Assembly (NCBI RefSeq): GCF_000613905.1
Contig: NZ_BAJW01000022.1
Span: 1-47,268, forward strand
DNA from: Acetobacter persici JCM 25330
GTDB lineage: Bacteria; Pseudomonadota; Alphaproteobacteria; Acetobacterales; Acetobacteraceae
Direction: 5' to 3'
Length of the DNA: 47,268 bases
Part shown: positions 28,172-37,866 of the stretch, piece after piece
Layout of the letters: the number at the start of each line of letters is the position of its first letter
Position numbering within the stretch: position 1 is the first letter of the stretch
Translations under genes and position numbers: made by a program
Notes under the pieces: model-generated
The model's database searches: none
Seen by the model: the letters and a program-made list of their open reading frames with translations, nothing else
What the model was told of the DNA's origin: nothing

Positions 28172-29866
28172 TCAGGCGGCAGCGGCCGTCGCGACACCGC
28201 CCGAAAGACGCCAGATCCGATCCAGAGTTTCCACGCCGGTCAGCCGGTGCGCGATCAGAATGACAGTACGGCCTTCTGTGACGGTATTGAGCGTACGAAG
28301 GAACTCCTGCTCCGTCTGCGCATCCAGTCCAGTGGCTGGCTCGTCCAGAATCAGAATCGGAGCCTGCGTCAGAAGGGTACGGGCGAGTGCGATGCGTCGC
28401 CCCTGCCCGCCAGACAGCTTGATGCCGCCTTCACCAAGCCATGTGTCCAGCCCGTCCGGCAGCGTCTTCACCACGTCGGCTACAGCAGCCTCTTCAAGTG
28501 CTTTCCACAGATCGTTTTCTGTCGCGTCGGGGCGACCAAGAAGCAGATTGGCCCGGATGCTGTCGTCAAACAAATGTGTGGCCTGAGATAACCACGCCAT
28601 GCGTCGCCGCAGGGAATCAGCGCGGATATGGGAAATGTCTTCTCCGCCAAGCGTGATACTGCCTGCTTCCGGCGTGGCCGCCTTGAGCAGGAGCGCCGCA
28701 AGGCTGGATTTGCCAACCCCTGACGGGCCAAGGATGGCAATACGTGCGCCTGCGGGAATATCCAGAGTCAAGCCATCAAACACGAGCGGGCGATCGGGAG
28801 CCCAGCGGAACTTTAAACCGTCAAGACGAATGTCAGTTCCGGCCGGAGCCTCAGTCTGCGCCTCGCTTTGTTTGCGGTCCGGGGTATGGGCTGCAACTTC
28901 CACCACGCGCTGCGCCGCAGCGCCCATCACGCCCGCCTGCAAGCCTGCCCGCGTCAGTGTTGCGGCACTCTCAAAAGACGCAACCGTCAGGAAGAGGCTG
29001 CCGACGACGGCCAGCGGGGAAAGATGGAAAGCAAACAGACCGGCGGCAGCAAGAAGCACCAGAAAGATTGCTGCCTGCCCACACAGAAAAGCGGAGGCGT
29101 TGGCATACGCGGCTCGTCGCGCAAGCCGCATCTGGCCAGCGAGCAGAGCGGCATCATCCGCCTGTACATGCGAGAGAATACGCCCTTCCGCACCAAAAGC
29201 ACGGATTTCCCGTAAGCCACCAACCAGATCCAGCACGCCAATACGCAGGGCCGCGAGGTTTTTCCCCAGACGCTCCCCTTCTGCCCGGCCGGAGCGGGCA
29301 ATCAGGTAAGGCACGCCAAACGCGGAACAGGCAAAGAGCAGGCCTACCGCCACGCCCAGTGCAATGCTCTGACGGCCCAGTTGAACGACCAGAATGGGCA
29401 GTGTCAGGCATGCACAGGCAAAGGGAACAAAAATACGCAGATACAGTCCATCCAGCGTCCCAATGTCTGACACAAGGCGAGAGAGCATATCGCCCGCCCG
29501 ACGGAACCCTAAGCCCGCAGCCGCACCCTGTGCCAGAGAATGGAAAAACCAGACACGCAGGTCAGCCAGCGCACGGAACATGGCATCATGCGCAAAAAGC
29601 CGTTCTGCATAGCGCAGAACAACCCGGCCACCGCCGACCCAGCGCAACAGGGCAGTGGTGATCACCACCTCCCCCAGAACGCTGCTGGCTAGACGGAGCC
29701 CTGAAGCCTGCATCAGCACAAGGCCCAGACAAAGGGCAATCAGAGCCAGCATGACGCCAATAATCAACCGTGGAGCCTGTCTGCGCCAGAGGCCCAGAAT
29801 ATGCAGAACGGCCTGACAATCAGTCAGAGCGGGCGAACTGGCTTCTTTCTGGTCGGATATGTTCAT
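28172..29866 (-). CDS. cydC: Thiol reductant ABC exporter subunit CydC
   Basis: CydC and CydD form a heterodimeric ABC exporter of glutathione and cysteine, needed for periplasmic redox balance and assembly of cytochrome bd. The 564-residue half-transporter has an N-terminal membrane domain with about six helices and the CydC-like LRYAERLFAHDAMFRALADL motif. Its C-terminal ATPase has Walker A GPSGVGKSS, signature LSGGQGRRIALART and Walker B ILILDEPATGLD. Its start follows the cydD stop by one base. No cydAB genes lie in the window. Confidence 0.92.
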   Translation of the reverse strand: MNISDQKEASSPALTDCQAVLHILGLWRRQAPRLIIGVMLALIALCLGLVLMQASGLRLASSVLGEVVITTALLRWVGGGRVVLRYAERLFAHDAMFRALADLRVWFFHSLAQGAAAGLGFRRAGDMLSRLVSDIGTLDGLYLRIFVPFACACLTLPILVVQLGRQSIALGVAVGLLFACSAFGVPYLIARSGRAEGERLGKNLAALRIGVLDLVGGLREIRAFGAEGRILSHVQADDAALLAGQMRLARRAAYANASAFLCGQAAIFLVLLAAAGLFAFHLSPLAVVGSLFLTVASFESAATLTRAGLQAGVMGAAAQRVVEVAAHTPDRKQSEAQTEAPAGTDIRLDGLKFRWAPDRPLVFDGLTLDIPAGARIAILGPSGVGKSSLAALLLKAATPEAGSITLGGEDISHIRADSLRRRMAWLSQATHLFDDSIRANLLLGRPDATENDLWKALEEAAVADVVKTLPDGLDTWLGEGGIKLSGGQGRRIALARTLLTQAPILILDEPATGLDAQTEQEFLRTLNTVTEGRTVILIAHRLTGVETLDRIWRLSGGVATAAAA

Positions 29867-29867
29867 C

Positions 29868-31588
29868 TCACGCGGCTCCCTGCCGTGTCACAACCCGCCC
29901 CAGATGAAGGTCCACACGCCGACCGTTAAACATATGCACAGCGGCGGAATGTGTGGCGAGTACAACAGTCCGCCGTAAGGCCAGACGTTGCAGGCTTTCA
30001 AAAACGCTTTTTTCTGTTGCGGGGTCCAGATGGGCCGTTGGTTCATCCAGCAGCAGGATGGGGGCGTTTTTCAGATAGGCGCGTGCAATTGCAATCCGCT
30101 GCGCCTGCCCACCGGACAGGCCAAAGCCCCCTTCCCCAATCCGCGTTTCCAGACCATCCGGCAGAGACGGCAGAAACTGGTCAACTGCCGCGGCTTTGAC
30201 CGCAGCCATCAGATCAGCGTCATCCGCATCAGGGCGGGCGAACAGAATGTTCTCTTTCAGCGTGCCTGCAAACAGAACAGGTTTCTGACCGATCCACGAA
30301 ATCATCCGGGACAAGGCATCCGGAACAATGCTGTCCAGCGGCGCTCCGTTCAGGCGCACGCTTCCGCTATCAGGCTGAATAAAGCCCAGCAGGAGTTCCA
30401 TGATGGTCGATTTGCCGGAACCAGACGGACCAGCGAGAATAAGCGTTTCTCCGGCAGGCACGGTAAAGCTCACATGGTCCAGCGCAGGCCCGCGGGCCGG
30501 ATCCCAAGTGAAGCTGACGTCTTCGAGAGAAATCATGACGCCTGAGGCATTGACCGTCCGGGCACCGTCTGGTGAGGGGCGCGGCAGAGCTTCAGGCAGG
30601 TCCAGAATGGCGGTTGCTGCCCCCTGTGCGTGCGCACGGTCCTGATACGCCAGAGCCAGCGCGCGCAGGGGTGCAAAAAATTCCGGAATGAGCAGCAAAA
30701 CGAACAGGCCGCTTGTCAGCGTGTATGTCAGAGCAGGAGACTGACCGTTAGCAAGCAGCAACATCGCCTGCCTGCCATCCATGACAGCCACCAGAACCAG
30801 AGCGACGACCATGGCGCAGTCAATGGAGGCGGAGGAAAGAAATGCCACGCGAAGAATCTTCATGGTGCGCTGCCGAAGTTCTTCGGCGGCCTGCCCCAGT
30901 CGTTGCGTTTCATCCTCGGCACGGCCTGCCAGAACAATGGTGGCAATGCCCTTCACGCGATCCAGAAAGCGGGCCTGAAGGCGTGTCATGGCCAGAAACT
31001 GATTGCGGGACGCAACGGCGGCCCCAATACCAAACACAGCCTGCCCAAGCGGGACTGTTGCGCCACACAGCCCGAGCACCAGAGCAGCGTGCGGCTGAAT
31101 AAACGCAACAGGCAGCAAAATCAGGATTGGCGCAGCAATCCAAAGAGCGGACGCCGGAACCCAGCGGGCAAAAAAACCATCCAGTGCTTCCACGCGATCT
31201 ACGGCAATCGTCGCCAATTCTCCGCTATGAGTCTTACGGAGCAGCGCCGGGCCGCCTGTCAGGATTGAGGTCAGAACCTCCCCGCGCAATCTGCGGCGGG
31301 CGTCTATTCCGGCTTTTGCAGCAGATGTGTCGCTCAATGCCATAATAAGGGCACGAAGGAGCGCTAGCCCGGCAAAAGCGAAAACAGGCCAGACAGGAAG
31401 GCTGTACGCAGGCACCCCCGGAACAAGGCCCATGAGGCGTGCCCGAGAACGGTTGCCACACACCATGCCTGCCCGACACCCAGCAGACTGGATAGCAGCC
31501 CAAAAATTATAACAGGCCGCGCTGCCTGACGCCCCAGACGCGACTGTGTCCGCGTCCAGCCGCGTATCGCTGCTTTGTCACCACTCAT
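29868..31588 (-). CDS. cydD: Thiol reductant ABC exporter subunit CydD (frame interrupted)
   Basis: Partner of CydC. The N-terminal part (MSGDKAAIRGWTRTQSRLGR) has a basic start and a first membrane helix, VIIFGLLSSLLGVGQAWCVA. The main part has the remaining helices, the DARRRLRGEVLTSILTGGP coupling region, Walker A AGPSGSGKST, signature LSGGQAQRIAIARA and Walker B ILLLDEPTAHLD. A base missing in the GG pair at 31436-31437 (minus strand GCCCTC written as GCCTC) splits the gene. Restored, it reads LGHALMGLVPGVPAYS and is 573 residues long. Confidence 0.92.
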
Positions 31589-31718
31589 AGACAGGCATTT
31601 ATACCGGACGGGCGATCACGCAAACACCTAACGACGCCGCTCCCTACTGCGGGCAGAGCATAGCGCCCATACCGGCGTGGAGGGACCTGATCTGTTTTTT
31701 CGTTAAAAATTGATTTTT

Positions 31719-33518
31719 TCACTCGCTGATCAACGGAAACACAAATCTATAGATGGTCCCGTTTTCCCCGTTTCTGAAGAGCTGGGCGTTAAGCTGCCTT
31801 GCAAAGCCGCGGATCAGTTTTCTGCCAATCCCCTGCCGTTCGCCCGGTGTCTCATCCTCAAAATCACATCCGATTCCATTATCCGCGATTGTGAGGGTCA
31901 CAATGCCGTCCAACAGGCGGAGTTCGACCGAAATGGTCCCGCGTCGCCCGTCCGGGAAAGCATATTTTATGGAGTTTGTGACAATTTCGGTCATGATCAG
32001 CGCCAGAGGTACGGCCTGATCCGGGCTCATCCGGAAATCATCCGATTCAACTCTGAGGGTAATCCGGTCAGTCTCTCCCTCTCCGGCCACATGCAGCGTC
32101 TGTTCACACAGTTCTCTCAGAAAGCTGGCCATGTCCAGACTATCAAGCCGGTCTTCCGCGTAGAGTGTTTTATGCAGGGTCGCCAAGGCCCGGACCCTGT
32201 CGCGCGCAAGAGCAAATTCCGCTCTCACTTCGGGGTGAGAAATCCGGCTGGCCTGCAAATTGAGCAACGAGGCTACAATCTGGAGGTTGTTTTTTACACG
32301 ATGATGAATTTCACGCATCAGAAGTTCCTGATGCGCCATGGCCTTGTTCAGGCGTGCCTCGTGTCGGCTCAGTCTGCGTGTCGCACGGGTAAAAGCCTGC
32401 CCGAGGCGTTGCAGTTCCAGCGGCATAGAGCGGGTAATGCGGGCATCAAATACCCCCTCCATCTGCCATTTCTGCACGGAATAGGTCAGGCGGCGCAGGG
32501 GCATAACCAGAACGATATTTGCAGCCAGTGTGACCCCGATCAGGCCAGCCACTAGAAGAATCATCAGCGCCGAGATTTCCAGCACCATAGTCCGCAGGGC
32601 ATCTGCCTCCCGCGGTGTTCGCTGCGTGACAACTAGGATGTCCGCTCCGCCCGCAATGGCCCCTAAAGCATATCCCCCCTCAGACGTGGGCATGGAAACA
32701 ATTGACCCTTCGCTGGCATCAAGTTTCCGTTGTAGCTGATGCACCATAGCCGGCGCCGGTGGAGCCCATCGGCAGTCTGTGCAGACAGAAGACAGAGATC
32801 CGTCCTGGTTGATCAGCCAGGCCTGTAAGGGGTTGCTTTCATCGGAGAAAGCCTGCCAGCCAGCACTGTTGGCCAGATAAGCGGCCTTTCGGGAAAGCTG
32901 TAATATGCCAACCAGATAGCCGCGGGTTTCAGGAATTGAAAGAAAGATGGCCGGAACGGTAATGCGGAGGAAGGACCCTTTGGAATCCGGATTTCCATCT
33001 TCCTGCACAGCTTCCAAAAGCGTTCCCTGAAAAGAGGGGGGTGGCTCTGTAATGCCCATATTCTGGCAACTGCTGCCCGGCGGGGTGATGGTCTGGATTA
33101 CCCGTCCGTCACTATCAAGCACACCCATAAAACAATAACGCTGGCCGCTCATGGTCTCCGCCAGCCGGAGAGCGTGACCAATCTGCTCAGGGGTCAGTCC
33201 CATCCCGCCGATTGTTTCAAGCGCGCTGCGCAGACGGTCCGTATCATGGCGAAACTGGAGATCAAGACGTGCAATGGCTATAGCTGCGCGCTGCGCGCTG
33301 CCAACCATCAGTTCGTTATAATTATGGAGAGCCAGAATGGTGCTGACCGCCAGAACGGGAATACCCGAAAGGCAGATCAGCACGCGCATCCGCGCGCTGG
33401 TGGTTGCGAAAATATGGCCGAACCCGGAGAGCAGCGAGAGAAAGGCGTAACGGAGTGAATACCATCGTCGCCCTCCCCTGCGCTGCTGCTCAGAGTTATT
33501 CTCCGCGATCTTCTTCAA
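31719..33518 (-). CDS. HWE/HisKA_2-type sensor histidine kinase of the general stress response
   Basis: A membrane sensor kinase of up to 599 residues. The first membrane helix is near 46-65, and a periplasmic sensor region at 66-312 contains a CX2C-like SVCTDCRW. A second helix follows near 313-338, then a HAMP-like linker. The dimerisation/phosphoacceptor motif EIHHRVKNNLQ is at 403-413, and the HATPase domain has MTEIVTNSIKYAF and IADNGIGCDF. This kinase class feeds PhyR in Alphaproteobacteria, and the position downstream of nepR supports that role. The start is uncertain: the longest frame begins with TTG at 33518 and overlaps the corrected nepR end, while an out-of-frame ATG at 33465 has a good GGGGAGGG site, so another indel is possible. 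Confidence 0.85.
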   Translation of the reverse strand: MKKIAENNSEQQRRGGRRWYSLRYAFLSLLSGFGHIFATTSARMRVLICLSGIPVLAVSTILALHNYNELMVGSAQRAAIAIARLDLQFRHDTDRLRSALETIGGMGLTPEQIGHALRLAETMSGQRYCFMGVLDSDGRVIQTITPPGSSCQNMGITEPPPSFQGTLLEAVQEDGNPDSKGSFLRITVPAIFLSIPETRGYLVGILQLSRKAAYLANSAGWQAFSDESNPLQAWLINQDGSLSSVCTDCRWAPPAPAMVHQLQRKLDASEGSIVSMPTSEGGYALGAIAGGADILVVTQRTPREADALRTMVLEISALMILLVAGLIGVTLAANIVLVMPLRRLTYSVQKWQMEGVFDARITRSMPLELQRLGQAFTRATRRLSRHEARLNKAMAHQELLMREIHHRVKNNLQIVASLLNLQASRISHPEVRAEFALARDRVRALATLHKTLYAEDRLDSLDMASFLRELCEQTLHVAGEGETDRITLRVESDDFRMSPDQAVPLALIMTEIVTNSIKYAFPDGRRGTISVELRLLDGIVTLTIADNGIGCDFEDETPGERQGIGRKLIRGFARQLNAQLFRNGENGTIYRFVFPLISE

Positions 33519-33662
33519 TCAGCCTCAGCAATTCTTCAGGGATGGCTCATTCGCCACGTCATCAAAAAGCTGATGCAGCCCGCGTTTCAACCAGAGATCA
33601 AACGCCTGATCAGACGTTTTCTCTGGTTTTTCTCGTGGCTTTTTATCCATGGTCTTGCCCAT
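33496..33662 (-). CDS. nepR: Anti-sigma factor NepR (frame interrupted)
   Basis: NepR holds EcfG sigma factors inactive until phosphorylated PhyR binds it. The sequence KPREKPEKTSDQAFDLWLKR then GLHQLFDDVANEP matches the conserved helix pair. The written frame then ends early as SLKNC. One more G in the run at 33544-33545 would give NEPIPEELLRLIEEDRGE and a stop at 33496-33498, exactly the usual NepR C-terminus, for about 55 residues from the ATG at 33662. The frame is open upstream to a GTG at 33779, so a longer N-terminus cannot be excluded. It lies between an EcfG-like sigma gene and the kinase, the usual arrangement. Confidence 0.88.
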
Positions 33663-33791
33663 CTGGCGGCATTGTAACACCCGGCCGGATGGTAAGGTCA
33701 CATCGTCCGCGTAAATCATCATCTGACATGCCCAAGCCCGCTCAGTCTCTTCCACTTCTCTCTGTGGGGTCAGGCCCACATTATCTTTTTG

Positions 33792-34364
33792 TCAGACAGC
33801 TCTGGAAGAGTCCTGGCTGCCTTGCTGGCTCAGCTTGCGGCGCAATGTCGCGGCCTGCGCTTTAAGGCGTTCATTCCCCACATGCTCTTCACCCAGCATC
33901 CAGGCTTCAAGCTGGCGTCTTGCACGGAATACACGACTTTTGGCAGTCCCGACAGCGCATCCGGCAACCTCAGCCAGTTCCTGATAGCTCATTCCTTCGA
34001 GCACACCCAGAACAAGAGCTTCCCGCTGGTCGTCTGGCAGCCGTGCAAGGGCTGCATCCAGATCTTTCAGAACAATCCGGTCCTCATGAGGCGCGTTGGT
34101 CGCCAGAAAGGATGCGGGCATATCATCAATATCTGTCGTGTCACGCTTTTTGCGGAGATCGGAAATAAAGCGGTTCCGCAGAATACGATGCATCCATGCG
34201 GCAAAATTAGTGCCCGGCGCAAAGCTGTTCTGAGCGGCCAGAGCGTTGCAAACGGCGTCCTGCACCAGATCTTCCGCTGCTGCGCGATTGCGCGTGAGAG
34301 CGAGAGCCTGAACGCGCAGTTTAGGGAGGATAGCGATAACCTGATCGTGGAATGACGGTGTCAT
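33792..34364 (-). CDS. ECF sigma factor, EcfG-like (copy 1, in operon with nepR)
   Basis: A 190-residue ECF sigma factor that directs RNA polymerase to stress promoters. Region 2 shows LRVQALALTRNRAAAEDLVQ, then AVCNALAAQNSF, PGTNFAAWMHRILRNRFISD. Region 4 shows LARLPDDQREALVLGVLEG, then SYQELAEVAGCAVGTAKSRV. These are the features of alphaproteobacterial stress sigma factors. The start has AGGGA at a suitable distance. It lies directly upstream of nepR on the same strand, and a second similar sigma gene lies 97 bases further upstream. Which of the two is the main NepR target cannot be decided here. Confidence 0.85.
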   Translation of the reverse strand: MTPSFHDQVIAILPKLRVQALALTRNRAAAEDLVQDAVCNALAAQNSFAPGTNFAAWMHRILRNRFISDLRKKRDTTDIDDMPASFLATNAPHEDRIVLKDLDAALARLPDDQREALVLGVLEGMSYQELAEVAGCAVGTAKSRVFRARRQLEAWMLGEEHVGNERLKAQAATLRRKLSQQGSQDSSRAV

Positions 34365-34461
34365 GATCTTTGTCCCTGCCTTTTTGCTTATCTTGCAGGG
34401 TGAATGAATGGCGGCAGGAAAAGGTTACATGCTTTTTTGAAAAAAATTCGTCGGCCATTTT

Positions 34462-35052
34462 TTAGCAGGCGGCGGAAGGCTCTTCAGGCGCATCCGGGGC
34501 TTCCAGCAGGACCTGAAGCTGTGCCCGTGCGCGGGAGACGCGTACTTTCATCGTGCCAACCGTCACGCCGCACACCATGGCCGCATCCTCGTAGGACATT
34601 TCCTGTGCGCCAATCAGCACTAGCGCTTCACGTAGCAGGGGGGAGAGCGTCCACAAAAAGTGATCCAGTTCCCGGATGGTCTCCCGTTCCTGCGTGGGGG
34701 AGCGGCTTTGTGTTACTCTGTCCGGGCTGGAGGCATAGTCATTCAGGATTTCTTTTTCCCGCGTGTTCCGCCGTGTCTGCTCCAGAAAAAAATTTCTCAG
34801 AATGGAGAAAAGCCACGCCCTCAGGTTGGTGCCGGGCTCAAACTGCTCGGCCTTGCTAAGCGCACGCACGAGGGTTTCCTGCACCAGATCATCCGCCAGA
34901 GCGGTATCTCTTGCCAGAAAACGAGAAAATGCACGCAGCGACGGAACTAACGCTAACAGCTCTGTGCGAGAGAACGATGTCGTGGCAACAGTGTCAGAAT
35001 GTTGTCGGTTGCCAATCAGAACACTTCCCCTTTTCTGCAAACAATGACACAT
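34462..35052 (-). CDS. ECF sigma factor, EcfG-like (copy 2, divergent from phyR)
   Basis: A second ECF sigma factor of up to 196 residues. It fits the EcfG pattern best: LRAFSRFLARDTALADDLVQ, ETLVRALSKAEQFEPGTNLR, AWLFSILRNFFLEQTRR, and region 4 LREALVLIGAQEMSYEDAAM followed by VCGVTVGTMKVRVSRARAQL. The written start at 35052 lies in a 14-base inverted repeat, and the first about 25 residues (MCHCLQKRGSVLIGNRQ onward) do not look conserved, so the true start may be internal. It is divergent from phyR with a gap of under 60 bases. Confidence 0.87.
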   Translation of the reverse strand: MCHCLQKRGSVLIGNRQHSDTVATTSFSRTELLALVPSLRAFSRFLARDTALADDLVQETLVRALSKAEQFEPGTNLRAWLFSILRNFFLEQTRRNTREKEILNDYASSPDRVTQSRSPTQERETIRELDHFLWTLSPLLREALVLIGAQEMSYEDAAMVCGVTVGTMKVRVSRARAQLQVLLEAPDAPEEPSAAC

Positions 35053-35108
35053 GTCATCGTTACGGTCGTGCTTTATATAAGCCCTACTCCATGCGAAGGA
35101 GCCTTGTC

Positions 35109-35870
35109 ATGCCAGAGTCGCTGCGCAGCGCTTTAATTCAGGCGTTACCCTACGGCAGGCGTTATGCCCGTGCACTGACAGGGAGCCAGCCCCGTGGAGA
35201 TCTTCTTGTTGCGGAAAGTCTGCGGACGCTCACAACAAGTCGCCCCACAGATGACCTGCCTTCTCTTTGCAGGCTTTATCAGGCGATTTCCAGACATTTC
35301 GCGGCGCAGCCTGAGAATGATGGCCCGGAGCATGGGCTTTCTGTAAAACAGCGCCAGCTTCTTCTGCTGACGACGCTGGAAGAAGTCTCGCTCGACATGG
35401 CGGCCAGAATTGTCGAACTCCCGGCTCAGGACGCCTCTGAAGAGCTTGAAAAGGCGCACGCCTACTTAAAGACCGGTATTCAGACATCCGTCCTGATTAT
35501 TGAGGACGAGCCGATTATCGCCATGGATATTGAAGATCTTGTTCTGCAATGCGGGCACAGGATTGCCGGGGTGGCTCATACACAGGCTGATGCTATTCGT
35601 CTGGCGCAGGAAACACGTCCGGGTCTGATTCTGGCGGATATCAATCTTGGTGCGGGTGGGGATGGCATGCGCGCCGTGGCGGAAATCACCAAAACCCATT
35701 CCGCCCCGGTTATTTACGTTACGGCATATCCTGAGCGTCTGCTGACGGGAGAGACGTCCGAGCCGAGCTTCGTCATTACCAAGCCTTTTGAACCCCTCAC
35801 ACTCGCTGTTGCGACCTATCAGGCTGTCAGCAATCAGGCTCTTGCCCGCTCAAAGGGAACTGTCGCGTAA
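35109..35870 (+). CDS. phyR: General stress response regulator PhyR
   Basis: PhyR is an anti-anti-sigma response regulator: when phosphorylated, its sigma-like domain captures NepR and frees EcfG. From the ATG at 35109 it has 253 residues. The sigma-like domain runs to about 120 (ALIQALPYGRRYARALTGSQ through TLEEVSLDMAARIVELPAQD). The receiver domain follows (SVLIIEDEPIIAMDIEDLVL), with phosphoacceptor Asp177 in LILADINLG, Thr205 in YVTAYPE and Lys225 in ITKPFEPL. AAGGAG seven bases upstream of 35109 supports this start over earlier in-frame ATGs. It is divergent from the second EcfG-like sigma gene and co-directional with the ABC-F gene. Confidence 0.95.
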   Translation: MPESLRSALIQALPYGRRYARALTGSQPRGDLLVAESLRTLTTSRPTDDLPSLCRLYQAISRHFAAQPENDGPEHGLSVKQRQLLLLTTLEEVSLDMAARIVELPAQDASEELEKAHAYLKTGIQTSVLIIEDEPIIAMDIEDLVLQCGHRIAGVAHTQADAIRLAQETRPGLILADINLGAGGDGMRAVAEITKTHSAPVIYVTAYPERLLTGETSEPSFVITKPFEPLTLAVATYQAVSNQALARSKGTVA

Positions 35871-35914
35871 GATAGCCTCTTGCGCCCGCTCCCACTCTGC
35901 CACAGAAACAGGGA

Positions 35915-37735
35915 ATGGCTCCCCCTCTCCTTCTCCTTCAGGACATTACTCTCACGCTTGGTGGAAATCCTCTGCTTGATAAGGCAGGTTTTTCCGTATC
36001 AGCCGGAGAGAGGCTTTGTCTGGTCGGCCGTAACGGGTCCGGCAAATCAACCCTTCTGAAAATTGCAGCAGGCGTTATTCAGCCTGATTCCGGGACGCTG
36101 TTTCTACAGCCCGGTGCCAGTCTGCGTTATCTGCCGCAGGAGCCGGATCTTTCTGGCTACGCCACAACGGCGGACTATGTGCTGGCGCAGATTACGGACC
36201 CGTCTTCAGAATGGCGCGCTGCGGCCATGCTGGATGCGCTTGGGCTAACCGGAAAAGAAAATCCGGCCACAGTGTCCGGTGGGGAAGCGCGGCGCTGTGC
36301 GATTGCCGGAGCACTGGCCTCTGCGCCAGATATTCTGCTGCTGGATGAGCCGACCAACCATCTGGATATGCCCACCATTGAGTGGCTGGAGCGCGAACTT
36401 CTCAGCCTGAACTGTGCCATGGTTATTATCAGCCATGACAGGCGGCTGCTTTCCACCCTCTCCCGCTCAGTTGTCTGGCTGGATCGCGGGATGACCCGGC
36501 GCCTTGATCAGGGTTTCAGCCGTTTTGAAGCATGGCGAGAAGAAGTGCTTGAGCAGGAAGAGCGCGACGCCCATAAACTCGACCGCCAGATCGCGCGGGA
36601 AGAAGACTGGATGCGGTATGGCGTAACAGCCCGCCGGAAGCGCAATGTGCGCCGTGTAGGGGAACTGGCGGCATTGCGGGCAACCCGGCGGGACGCCGTG
36701 CGCGTGCAGGGGAGCGTCACGCTCACGGCACAGAGTGCCTCGACCTCCAGCCGGCTTGTTGCTGTTGCAGAAAATATCAGCAAGTCATGGGGGGAGCGCT
36801 GCATTGTCCGGGATCTGGACCTGCGCGTGCTCCGCGGAGACAGGCTTGCCATTGTCGGCGCGAATGGCGCAGGCAAAACGACCTTGTTGCGTCTTCTGGT
36901 CGGGCAGGATCAGCCGGACAGTGGCACAATTGCTTTGGGCCCATCCCTTTCAATGGTAACACTGGACCAGCAGCGCCGTACCCTGGACCCTGATAAAACG
37001 CTTGCCGACACCCTGACCGGCGGCGGTGGCGACATGGTGCAGGTTGGCACCGAGAAGCGCCATGTCATCGGCTATATGAAGGATTTCCTTTTCAAGCCGG
37101 AACAGGCCCGGACCCCTGTTGGCGTTCTCTCTGGTGGAGAGCGCGGGAGGCTGATGCTGGCCTGCGCACTGGCGCAGCCCTCTAACCTTCTGGTTCTGGA
37201 TGAACCGACGAACGATCTTGATCTGGAAACGCTCGACCTGCTTCAGGAAATGCTGGCAAGCTATGATGGCACAGTGCTTCTGGTCAGCCATGATCGTGAT
37301 TTTCTGGACCGTGTTGCAACCTCTGTCCTGACCACGGACGGCGACGGCATCTGGACCGATTATGCCGGTGGCTACAGTGACATGCTGATCCAGAAAAACG
37401 GCACCTTGGAAGAAGCCCTGTCTTCCGAAAAGCCTGTTGTGCGTGTTGCGCCGCCCAAAGAGGGAGCGGGTACGAACCGCTCAAGCACGAAAAAGCTGAG
37501 TTATAAAGACCAGTTTGCACTGGATAATCTTCCAAAAGAGATGGAAAAGCTGGAGCGTGAGGCTGAAACCCTGCGCACCAGACTGGCAGATTCCGGTCTC
37601 TACAGCCGCGATCCAAAACTGTTCCAGAAATACAGTGCTGACCTTCAGAAGATTGAGGAGAAACTCGTTGAATCTGAAGAAAAATGGCTTGAGCTGGAGA
37701 TGAAGCGGGAAAGTCTGGCAGCCGGAGAAAATTAA
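35915..37735 (+). CDS. uup: ABC-F family ATPase, Uup-type
   Basis: A soluble 606-residue protein with two ABC ATPase domains and no membrane part, so an ABC-F translation/ribosome-associated factor. Domain 1 has Walker A GRNGSGKST, signature VSGGEARRCAIAGAL and LLLDEPTNHLDMPTIEWLE. Domain 2 has Walker A GANGAGKTT, signature LSGGERGRLMLACAL and VLDEPTNDLDLETLDLL. A C-terminal coiled coil (DNLPKEMEKLEREAETLRTR to the end) is typical of Uup, which acts on ribosomes and affects precise transposon excision. The frame is intact. It follows phyR by 44 bases and is followed by tRNA-Val. Confidence 0.9.
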   Translation: MAPPLLLLQDITLTLGGNPLLDKAGFSVSAGERLCLVGRNGSGKSTLLKIAAGVIQPDSGTLFLQPGASLRYLPQEPDLSGYATTADYVLAQITDPSSEWRAAAMLDALGLTGKENPATVSGGEARRCAIAGALASAPDILLLDEPTNHLDMPTIEWLERELLSLNCAMVIISHDRRLLSTLSRSVVWLDRGMTRRLDQGFSRFEAWREEVLEQEERDAHKLDRQIAREEDWMRYGVTARRKRNVRRVGELAALRATRRDAVRVQGSVTLTAQSASTSSRLVAVAENISKSWGERCIVRDLDLRVLRGDRLAIVGANGAGKTTLLRLLVGQDQPDSGTIALGPSLSMVTLDQQRRTLDPDKTLADTLTGGGGDMVQVGTEKRHVIGYMKDFLFKPEQARTPVGVLSGGERGRLMLACALAQPSNLLVLDEPTNDLDLETLDLLQEMLASYDGTVLLVSHDRDFLDRVATSVLTTDGDGIWTDYAGGYSDMLIQKNGTLEEALSSEKPVVRVAPPKEGAGTNRSSTKKLSYKDQFALDNLPKEMEKLEREAETLRTRLADSGLYSRDPKLFQKYSADLQKIEEKLVESEEKWLELEMKRESLAAGEN

Positions 37736-37791
37736 TTCTTTTCCCGGCTTGCCAAGCCCGCAGGGCTCGGGTAATAGGAACCCCACAAACC

Positions 37792-37866
37792 GGGTGCGTA
37801 GCTCAGCGGTAGAGCATCGCCTTCACACGGCGGGGGTCACAGGTTCAATCCCTGTCGCACCCACCA
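37792..37866 (+). tRNA. tRNA-Val (anticodon CAC)
   Basis: Acceptor arms GGGTGCG and CGCACCC pair fully. The D arm is GCTC-AGCGGTAGA-GC, the anticodon arm TCGCC-TTCACAC-GGCGG places CAC at 34-36, and the T arm is ACAGG-TTCAATC-CCTGT. Discriminator A and encoded CCA (37864-37866) follow. The accessory/prophage region begins right after it, so its 3' end is a plausible attachment site, although no integrase or second copy is visible in the window. Confidence 0.96.

Noticed and set aside
34365-35108. EcfG-type promoters (GGAAC, 16-17 bases, CGTT) before the stress genes
   Set aside because: No site with both halves at the right spacing was found upstream of either sigma gene or phyR.
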